From NCBI GenBank assembly GCA_011959805.1, contig BLMC01000030.1, forward strand, positions 1 through 33,801: a stretch of DNA of 33,801 bases. Direction: 5' to 3'. The stretch is from Lachnospiraceae bacterium. Its GTDB lineage: Bacteria; Bacillota; Clostridia; Lachnospirales; Lachnospiraceae. Positions 9,490 through 15,061 of the stretch are shown here, in pieces (position 1 is the stretch's first letter; every line of letters begins with the position of its first letter). A model generated the notes under the pieces. The model searched no databases. It saw only the letters and a list, made by a program, of their open reading frames with translations, and was not told the DNA's origin. Position numbers and translations under genes: made by a program.

Positions 9490-10583
9490 TAAATCACCTT
9501 CACATACGCATTCTCATTGCGATATACTGTATATACCCCCAAAGCAGACAGCACCAATGACACAAGCGCCCACATCAACAGCAGTTCCATCTGTGGCGGC
9601 TCACAGTACAAAACAGCATTGCGCATGGACGCAATACAATACGCAATGGGATTAAACTGTTCCAAAAGTGCTCCAAATGGTGCTGGAATCCGCTTTCCGA
9701 CAGCGTAAAAGGTCCCTGTAAAATACATCAGCATACTCAACAAAATTCCTACAATATAAGATAAATCATTGACATACACCCCAAAATGCATCAGGATACT
9801 ACCCAGCCCAAATGTAAATAAAAAGAAAACCGCCATAATTGGCACAATGTACAATACATTCCAAGAAATTGGAACGTGAAATACCACCATCATCACAACT
9901 ACAATCCCAAAAGACACCAACATCTTAAAGCCATTTACCAACATGCGCGCAAAGTAAAGAATAAACTTTGGAAGATAAATATTACAGATAATCCCCTTAT
10001 TATTCCGAACAATGCTAACACTCACATTCATTCCTCTTGAGAAAAATGACCACATAGCCAATCCCGAAAAGATAAACACAGGAAAATATGGTTCTGATGC
10101 CTTAAAAACAACACCAAAAATTAGCGCATAAATTAACATCATACAAAATGGCTCAATCAGCCACCACAACCAGTCCAAATAGGCATTTGCCACTTCGGAG
10201 CGCAAATCCGCCCTTGCAGAACGTATTGCATATTCAAAATACTTTTGCACATCTGTCCCAAAACGCAATAGATACCGCTTTAATTTCTGCATTGTAATGT
10301 CTGGCTCAACTACTAGACAGACAACAAACACAAGACAAAAAGACAACACACAACTGAAGATTGTAACTGTAATTTTATAGGATAAGGTCTTTTGTAAAAT
10401 ATCAATTCCTCGAATCCCCTGTAGCCATGCGCTTCCATATAGTAGTACGCCAATTACAATTCCATATAGCACGAAAAAGAACAATTTTCTGACAGGCGTT
10501 ACTTTGCCATGACAAATATAGTTGTGAATAAACAAAGCAAACAGCGCGGGAACAAGTATTATCACACTATTTAAAATAAGCAT
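9489..10583 (-). CDS. ABC transporter permease, TagG/Wzm-like, with N-terminal membrane extension
   Basis: 364 residues. The C-terminal ~260 form an ABC-2 type polysaccharide export permease. An amphipathic lead-in (about 100-135, RYLLRFGTDVQKYFEYAIRS) is followed by RSEVANAYLDWLWWLIEP and about six membrane helices, as in TagG/Wzm. TagG-like proteins are usually near 260-275 residues. Here about 95 additional residues with three predicted helices (about 4-24, 34-55, 72-93) precede the domain. The ribosome binding site GAGGGG supports the start at 10583, which overlaps the upstream gene by 17 bases, so the extension is likely real. It forms the export channel with the adjacent ATPase. The role of the extension is unknown. 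Confidence 0.88.
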   Translation of the reverse strand: MLILNSVIILVPALFALFIHNYICHGKVTPVRKLFFFVLYGIVIGVLLYGSAWLQGIRGIDILQKTLSYKITVTIFSCVLSFCLVFVVCLVVEPDITMQKLKRYLLRFGTDVQKYFEYAIRSARADLRSEVANAYLDWLWWLIEPFCMMLIYALIFGVVFKASEPYFPVFIFSGLAMWSFFSRGMNVSVSIVRNNKGIICNIYLPKFILYFARMLVNGFKMLVSFGIVVVMMVVFHVPISWNVLYIVPIMAVFFLFTFGLGSILMHFGVYVNDLSYIVGILLSMLMYFTGTFYAVGKRIPAPFGALLEQFNPIAYCIASMRNAVLYCEPPQMELLLMWALVSLVLSALGVYTVYRNENAYVKVI

Positions 10584-11538
10584 TAGCAGTCCCCTCTCTT
10601 TTTGGTTCTTCTGGTATTTTCTCTAAAACTGTATTTTTCTTGCGCATCTTGTGGACATCACAAAGCGCCTTTCGCACAAGCTTGCGCTCATATGCCCAAT
10701 CATAGCCATCTCTTTTTATCACAGCAAATAGCCAATTACGAAAAATCACATGAATAAACAAATTTGCAAAATTAACTGCCCTATCCAGAATCGTTCCATG
10801 TTCCTGCACCATCAAAAGTCTATTTCTAACTGCGTAGTATTCCTTCCAGTCATATCGTCTGGGGTGTTTCTTTTCTATCCATGTAATTTTGTGATATAAT
10901 ACAGCTTGCGGCACTACAAGAAAACGACTATAACGATGAATACGCAGAGAGTATTCTGTATCGTCATACCAGATAAAATATTCTGCATGTGGCAGTCCTA
11001 TTTGACGTACAAGCGATAAATCTATCACCATTCCGCAAAAAGATGCGATATCACAGACAAAACAGGGCTGTGTATATGCCTCCTCCTTGCAGTTTTTTGA
11101 CAGTAGACCAATACCTGTCAAATTTCTTCTATGGCAGGTATCAATCTCTCCATTCACTGTCACAGCACCAGCAAACGCCTGATGCGTAAGATTTTGTTGT
11201 GCAGCCGCGAAAATCTGTTCCATGTAGTCTGGTGCGATAATGGCATCATCATCAATTACTAATACCCATGTTGCCAAAGTTCCTGCTGCATGTTCAATTC
11301 CTACAGCAAATCCACCAGCACCACCTGTATTCTCTGAAAGATTTATAATATCAATTGTTGTTTTGTCCTGTTCCCTCAATGTTTTCAAATAGTGTTCTGT
11401 ACCATCTGTAGACGCATTATTTACAATAATAATATTGTCTGGAGGAATTGTCTGATGTTGCACATGGTCCACGCATTCTTGTAGCAATTGTTTTCTATTG
11501 TGCGTTGTGATAACCACTACATATTTTGTATCTGTCAT
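10567..11538 (-). CDS. GT2 glycosyltransferase, galactofuranosyl/rhamnosyltransferase-like, first gene of the operon
   Basis: 323 residues from the preferred start at 11538 (MTDTKYVVVITTHN), which has AAAGGA eight bases upstream. In-frame ATGs at 11577 and 11571 would add 13 or 11 residues; the one at 11577 has no properly spaced ribosome binding site. The GT2 domain shows VITTHNRKQLLQECV, IIVNNASTDGT, NTGGAGGFAVGI and the acidic motif VIDDDA. It also has WYDDTEYSLR, typical of the GlfT1/WbbL-like branch that uses UDP-galactofuranose or dTDP-rhamnose. The gene is promoter-proximal, and the left recombination-like site ends 39 bases from its start. Its position suggests an early sugar-transfer step in polymer assembly (inference). 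Confidence 0.85.
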   Translation of the reverse strand: MTDTKYVVVITTHNRKQLLQECVDHVQHQTIPPDNIIIVNNASTDGTEHYLKTLREQDKTTIDIINLSENTGGAGGFAVGIEHAAGTLATWVLVIDDDAIIAPDYMEQIFAAAQQNLTHQAFAGAVTVNGEIDTCHRRNLTGIGLLSKNCKEEAYTQPCFVCDIASFCGMVIDLSLVRQIGLPHAEYFIWYDDTEYSLRIHRYSRFLVVPQAVLYHKITWIEKKHPRRYDWKEYYAVRNRLLMVQEHGTILDRAVNFANLFIHVIFRNWLFAVIKRDGYDWAYERKLVRKALCDVHKMRKKNTVLEKIPEEPKREGTANAYFK

Positions 11539-11576
11539 GAGTTTTTTCCTTTGTGCCATATATGGTTGCATTCTCA

Positions 11577-11606
11577 TCCTTATTTATTTAAAATAAAGAC
11601 AGAAAG
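11577..11606 (+). repeat. Left recombination-like site (candidate invertible-DNA crossover)
   Basis: The site has a left arm TCCTTATTT (11577-11585), a 5-bp core ATTTA (11586-11590) and a right arm AAATAAAGA (11591-11599), so it is nearly palindromic around an asymmetric core. Read against the reverse complement of 12624-12653 it matches at 28 of 30 positions. It lies exactly between the recombinase ribosome binding site and the start of the divergent glycosyltransferase operon. Confidence 0.75.
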
Positions 11607-11617
11607 GAGTGTTCTTT

Positions 11618-12535
11618 ATGAAATTTGAGTATTTAGCATGGGAATGGTTTGAAAACAAGAAAAAATATATTAAAGAATCAACCAGCGCCTACTATATTTT
11701 TGAGCTGCAAAATTATATTCTTCCTGCTTTGGGTGATATGGAAACAGACGAATTAAACGAGGATATCATACAGAAAAAGGTCTATTCGTGGCAGACTGGC
11801 GATAATACTGAGCATAAGACCATAAAAAAATCAACCATCTCAAATTTAGTGATGTTGATTAAACAAATTTTAAAATATGGTGTAAAAAAGAATGTACTCT
11901 CTCCCTTTGCATTGGAGATTTCCTACATTCCTGAAATGCATAACAGCAAAAATAAAGTTTTTACAGATGAAGAACAAGATGCAATTATTGCGGCAGTTAT
12001 CTCAGATTTGTCTTTTAAATCTTTTGGGATTTTATTAAGTTTAATTACTGGGATGCGAATTGGAGAGTTATGTGCCTTACATTGGAGTGATATTGATTGT
12101 ATACAGAAAGTGATTACAATTCAAAATACCTTGCAGCGCGTCTACCAAAAGGATATGCAACCAACCACCAAAATTGTTGTAGGTATCCCTAAAACAGCGC
12201 ATTCTGCAAGAAAAATTCCTTTGCCAAAAAAGTTACATGAAACAATAAAATCCCTGCCCAGTATTAATGCGCAGGGATATGTGTTGACAAACAATTCTAC
12301 ATTTATGGAGCCACGAACATACAGAAGATTTTATGAACGTTTCTTGATAAAACATGATATTTCCTTCTTAAATTTTCATTCGCTTCGCCACAGCTTTGCA
12401 ACAAGACTGATTCAAAAAGGCGCAGATTACAAATGTGTTAGTGAACTTTTAGGACATTCTAACATTAATACGACTATGAATATGTATGTTCACCCTGATT
12501 TAAAGCAAAAAAGAGCGTGTATAGAACTTTTTTAG
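11618..12535 (+). CDS. Tyrosine site-specific recombinase (phage integrase family)
   Basis: 305 residues from ATG 11618, which has AAAGGAG eight bases upstream; a GTG at 11609 would overlap that ribosome binding site. The N-terminal part (about 1-95) is a SAM-like core-binding domain beginning EYLAWEWFENKKKYI. The catalytic domain (about 110-305) has Arg in LITGMRIGELCALHW (about 147), HSARKIPLP (beta-hairpin region), HSLRHSFATRL (about 254-264), LGHSNINTTMNMYVHP with the second His/Arg-box His (about 279) and the nucleophile Tyr (about 289). All expected catalytic residues are present, so it should be active. There is no arm-binding domain, excisionase, relaxase or phage gene nearby, which argues against a phage or ICE integrase. 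The flanking inverted sites make it the probable recombinase of its own cassette (inference). Confidence 0.9.
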   Translation: MKFEYLAWEWFENKKKYIKESTSAYYIFELQNYILPALGDMETDELNEDIIQKKVYSWQTGDNTEHKTIKKSTISNLVMLIKQILKYGVKKNVLSPFALEISYIPEMHNSKNKVFTDEEQDAIIAAVISDLSFKSFGILLSLITGMRIGELCALHWSDIDCIQKVITIQNTLQRVYQKDMQPTTKIVVGIPKTAHSARKIPLPKKLHETIKSLPSINAQGYVLTNNSTFMEPRTYRRFYERFLIKHDISFLNFHSLRHSFATRLIQKGADYKCVSELLGHSNINTTMNMYVHPDLKQKRACIELF

Positions 12536-12555
12536 AACTTTTTTAGAATTTTTTT
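12523..12555 (+). repeat. Three tandem 11-bp units at the recombinase 3' end
   Basis: The unit AGAACTTTTTT occurs twice in succession (12523-12533, 12534-12544) and is followed by AGAATTTTTTT (12545-12555). The array begins in the last codons of the recombinase and includes its stop. The T-runs could help end transcription, but no GC-rich stem precedes them. It lies inside the candidate invertible segment, where it would face the operon after inversion. Confidence 0.6.
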
Positions 12556-12623
12556 AAACTTTTTCAATTTAGGGCTATACACAATCTTCTTTTTGTGATA
12601 ATTTTATTATTGTTGGCAAATTA

Positions 12624-12660
12624 CTTTTTGTCCTTATTTTAAATAAATAAGGACAAAAAG
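12624..12660 (+). repeat. Right recombination-like site, perfect 16-bp palindrome around a 5-bp core
   Basis: The left arm CTTTTTGTCCTTATTT (12624-12639) and right arm AAATAAGGACAAAAAG (12645-12660) are perfect reverse complements around the core TAAAT (12640-12644). Arms of this size with a short asymmetric core resemble binding and crossover sites of tyrosine recombinases. It pairs with the site at 11577-11606 in inverted orientation. Confidence 0.75.
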
Positions 12661-12859
12661 ACAACCAAATACGTTAACTTCGTTCCTGCCAAGTTTTTCC
12701 AATAATTATTATTCCTGACCGAAAAAAGCGGTTTGTAGTAATAGGTCTAAACAGTACAAAAAGTTTTACTGTGGAAAAATCGCCTCTCATACTGGAATCA
12801 TGTTCCCAAGGAATGTAAAGTACATATTTCTAATTGGTGAAAAGGAACTTCTAATTATT
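12661..12859. other. Noncoding stretch beside the right recombination-like site
   Basis: No convincing open frame is seen. Read leftward, this DNA would lie directly upstream of the recombinase if the cassette were inverted, so it is a plausible place for a promoter or leader. I see no consensus promoter. The best minus-strand candidate is TTGTAC, 16 bases, TACAAA in the 12730-12770 area, which is weak. Small dyads occur, for example TTCC around CAA then GGAA near 12802-12812. Confidence 0.3.
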
Positions 12860-13427
12860 CTATAGATATATAATACTACTTTTTACATCTTGCAATATGT
12901 TATCTGCTATTTTCTCGTAATTGTCTTCAAGCGTAATATAATTTATTGGGTCAGATAATGGTAACGATTTATGCAATAACTCCTCATAATACCACAGTTT
13001 ACTTTCATCCACATTTATTAGTGCCTTTTCCATTATCTCAATAATTTCTATTATACTCACGGTCAATGAAATTTGCCGTGAGTATCGCGCCACCCGCAGC
13101 CGCAAAGCGGCAAATTTCCTTATGCGACTGTGCGCATCTTGTCATGCTGGCGGTCAGCCTTTTTGACCGCCAGCATAGTTCTTCTCTTGTCAAATCTCGA
13201 ACAAGTGGCGGCTCTTGAACCGATATTAATTTTGCAAAATCCTCCAAATCCATAAAACCCCAATATTCATAAAAATCTGACTCCTTATATTCTTTTCCAG
13301 TAATTTCATGGAGTTTGCATAATGCCTCTTTAATATTATCCTTTTTATGTGCAATCTGCTCAATTAGGTCTTTTACCTGTTTCAATTTAGTTTTATTCAC
13401 TTTGTGATATTCTAATTCTTTTCTCAT
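12860..13427 (-). pseudogene. Small hypothetical gene interrupted by a MITE-like insertion
   Basis: The 5' part (13427 down to about 13178) encodes about 84 sensible residues starting MRKELEYHKVNKTKLKQV, with AAAGGA upstream. The 3' part (about 13051 down to 12860) encodes EIIEIMEKALINVDESKLWY through KSSIIYL. Between them is a GC-richer hairpin cluster of about 124 bp that shifts the frame. Removing it joins TREEL to IEIIEIMEKAL in frame, giving a helical protein of about 147 residues, which suggests the intact ancestor. I do not recognise the family. The two fragments might still be made as separate truncated products. Upstream, an extended -10 (TGTTATAAT, hexamer at 13655-13660 on the minus strand) could transcribe it. 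Confidence 0.65.
13052..13177 (-). mobile_element. MITE-like or REP-like hairpin element inserted in a gene
   Basis: About 124 bp, clearly more GC-rich than the surroundings and built of three inverted repeats. They are a 13-bp stem (ATGCTGGCGGTCA with its complement, 13144-13176), an 11-bp pair GAAATTTGCCG (around 13068-13118) and a 10-bp pair ATACTCACGG (around 13053-13085). It breaks the reading frame of the host gene. TA dinucleotides at both edges could be a target duplication. No transposase is present, so it would be non-autonomous. The exact edges are uncertain by a few bases. Confidence 0.55.
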
Positions 13428-13582
13428 TATAATAAGATTCCTTTTTACGTTTTAACCTCTCTAAACATTTTTGCAAAAACACTCTAAAAGGTTCTATTTT
13501 GTATTATAGGAAAATAAAAACAGACTGACAAGTCTTTCTATCAACTATTAAAAATAACCGATATAAATCTGTTCTGCCCTCA

Positions 13583-13750
13583 AAAAGTAACACAAATTAG
13601 TTACAATTCACACCCACGCCAGTTTTTATCATGTTATAAGTTATTGAGGTGTGAATTATAACAGATTTTGCACACAAAATGCTAAAAGGCAAGCATTTTG
13701 GCGCATAATTCCCACTACTTTGGCGCGGGTGTGAAAAGTAACACAAATTA
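13583..13750. repeat. Palindromic unit between 17-bp direct repeats
   Basis: AAAAGTAACACAAATTA occurs exactly at 13583-13599 and 13734-13750. Just inside lie near-inverted ends: TTCACACCCACGCCA (13607-13621) and, inverted, TTCACACCCGCGCCA (13721-13735), matching at 14 of 15. An inner copy of the same motif pairs AATTCACACC (13605-13614) with GGTGTGAATT (13648-13657). A further stem CAAAATGCT pairs with AGCATTTTG around 13674-13700. On the minus strand an extended -10 TGTTATAAT overlaps the inner arm. This looks like a small mobile or promoter-carrying repeat; no coding sequence is present. Confidence 0.55.
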
Positions 13751-13803
13751 TTCTTTGATAATTCCTTATCCAAAATTTATTTTTATTTTCTATGTACCTG
13801 TGG

Positions 13804-13876
13804 TATAATCAAATTATCTGTGATACTGTTTGACAACACAAAAAATATGACAAAACTGTATCGCCATAACAGATAA
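13804..13876 (+). promoter_or_regulatory. Extended -10 promoter followed by a large leader dyad
   Basis: TGGTATAAT (hexamer 13804-13809) is a perfect extended -10, although no good -35 is seen. Transcription would start near 13816, right at a nested dyad. TTATCTGT (13814-13821) pairs with ACAGATAA (13869-13876), and inside it GATACTGTTT (13822-13831) nearly pairs with AAACTGTATC (13853-13862). The dehydrogenase ATG is about 240 bases downstream, so this would be its long structured leader. I do not recognise a known riboswitch. Confidence 0.45.
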
Positions 13877-14058
13877 CCGATTGATAAACTTTTAGAATCT
13901 TTTTGTATCGAATGTTGTAAAATTTTAAAAAGTGCATAAGTTTATAAGATATTTGCAGCACATATATTGATTTAATTTGTGCAGATCACAGAAAATCTAA
14001 TGGAAAAACAGATTCAAATAAGATTCAAAAAGTGATATTAAAAACAAGGAGGGAAAAC

Positions 14059-14823
14059 ATGGGAAGATTAGATGGAAAAGTAGCTGTAATAACAGGCGGA
14101 AACTCTGGTATTGGAGCTTGTGCCGCAGAACTTTTTGCAAAGGAAGGGGCCAAAGTTGTTATTTCTGCCCGGCGAGTAGAGCAACTTGAGGCAGTCGCTA
14201 ACAAAATCAAATCTGCTGGCGGAGAAGCACTAGCTGTACCTTGTGATATTTCTGACAAGGCACAATGTAGTGCAGTGATTGATAAAACACTTGAGACTTT
14301 TGGCACTATCGATATCTTAGTGAACAACGCTGGCGTTGTTGACAATGGTATTGAAGCGATTGAAAAAGTAACTGACCAGACAATTGACACGCTAATTGAC
14401 ATCAATACAAAAGGGACACTTTATATGACACGAGAAGCAGCAAAAATTATGGTTGATAAAAAAGCTGGTTCTATTGTAAATGTTTCAAGTGTTGCAGGCT
14501 ATACAGGAGGTGGCGGCGTCGCTTATGTGGCAAGCAAGGCTGCAATAATTGGCATGACAAAAAATATCGCTATGCGTTGCGCCAATGTCAATGTACGTTG
14601 TAACGCCCTCTGTCCTGGAAGTGTTGTAACTCCAATGACAATGGGTATGAAAAAAGAAAACCTTGATCCAGATATGATAAGTGCAATGTCAAAACATGCT
14701 GACTTATCTCTACCTGCTTGTATGCCCGAAGAAGTTGCCAATGCAATTTTGTTCCTTGCAGGCGATGAATCCTCTGCTATTACAGGGCAGATTATTGTTA
14801 TTGATCACGGTGCTGATTTATAA
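14059..14823 (+). CDS. Short-chain dehydrogenase/reductase (SDR), classical type
   Basis: 254 residues from the ATG at 14059, which follows an excellent AGGAGG; the upstream frame extension has no ribosome binding site. It is a classical NAD(P)-dependent SDR. The cofactor motif TGGNSGIGA is at about 14-22, NNAG near 90, the catalytic Ser lies in VNVSSVAGY, and the YVASK segment holds the Tyr-Lys pair. The C-terminus LAGDESSAITGQIIVIDHG is typical of FabG-like and alcohol or hydroxysteroid dehydrogenases. The substrate cannot be told from sequence. The gene stands alone between repeat-rich DNA and the convergent htpG. A long leader with a dyad upstream suggests individual regulation (inference). 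Confidence 0.88.
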   Translation: MGRLDGKVAVITGGNSGIGACAAELFAKEGAKVVISARRVEQLEAVANKIKSAGGEALAVPCDISDKAQCSAVIDKTLETFGTIDILVNNAGVVDNGIEAIEKVTDQTIDTLIDINTKGTLYMTREAAKIMVDKKAGSIVNVSSVAGYTGGGGVAYVASKAAIIGMTKNIAMRCANVNVRCNALCPGSVVTPMTMGMKKENLDPDMISAMSKHADLSLPACMPEEVANAILFLAGDESSAITGQIIVIDHGADL

Positions 14824-14891
14824 TTAAAAATTTTACTTCCTTTAGCCTATAATTTTGTGGGAATACTTCCCACATCCTTGCTAAATAACTT

Positions 14892-14969
14892 AATTGAGTA
14901 GGGAAGTTTACTTCTCCTACTCGCGCCGAACGCGGACAGCTTTCACTGTATAGTTCCTCTCCGCGTTTG
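14892..14969 (-). repeat. Structured intergenic repeat, copy 1 (past htpG)
   Basis: This stretch aligns closely with 28393-28468. Shared parts on the minus strand include AGGAACTAT, a GAAAG loop, the stem CGCGGA with TCCGCG (14931-14936 and 14960-14965), an inner ACAG with CTGT (14936-14939 and 14946-14949), and a second hairpin GAGTAGG with CCTACTC (14896-14902 and 14916-14922). In both places it lies just past a terminator-like hairpin at the end of a minus-strand gene. Confidence 0.6.
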
Positions 14970-14978
14970 TATATACAG

Positions 14979-15012
14979 AGAAACGGCATAGCCAGAAAGC
15001 TACGCCGTTTCT
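14979..15012 (-). terminator. Terminator-like hairpin between convergent SDR and htpG genes
   Basis: AGAAACGGCATAGC pairs with GCTACGCCGTTTCT (one mismatch or wobble) around a 6-base loop, giving a 14-bp stem. The following tract is only weakly U-rich in either direction, so it is not a textbook terminator. Its position past the htpG stop and before the repeat matches the guaB arrangement. Confidence 0.5.
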
Positions 15013-15061
15013 AAAAAGAATCCTATACTATCTTATAAGTGCCGCCCTTTACTGCGCACTT

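Larger units (their letters stand above)
11577..12653. other. Candidate invertible DNA cassette carrying its own recombinase
   Basis: This segment of about 1.05 kb between the two cores contains one gene, a tyrosine recombinase, and ends in inverted copies of the same site. The 5-bp cores are ATTTA on the left and TAAAT on the right. They are reverse complements of each other and differ at all five positions when compared directly, so recombination between them would invert rather than excise. In the present orientation the recombinase diverges from the glycopolymer operon. After inversion it would run in the same direction as that operon, with its 5' end joined to the noncoding stretch at 12661-12859. 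Inversion is inferred from layout; no second orientation can be seen in a single sequence. Confidence 0.6.

Noticed and set aside
11577..12660. Integrase as remnant of a prophage, ICE or integrated plasmid with attL/attR
   Set aside because: No other phage, conjugation or excision gene is present, and the flanking sites are inverted rather than direct by core orientation.
13583..13750. CRISPR-like array
   Set aside because: Only two direct repeats with one 134-bp intervening unit; no regular spacers and no cas genes.
14798..14989. 63-codon minus-strand open frame past htpG
   Set aside because: It covers the terminator-like hairpin and the structured repeat, has no ribosome binding site, and resembles a chance frame through a dispersed repeat.
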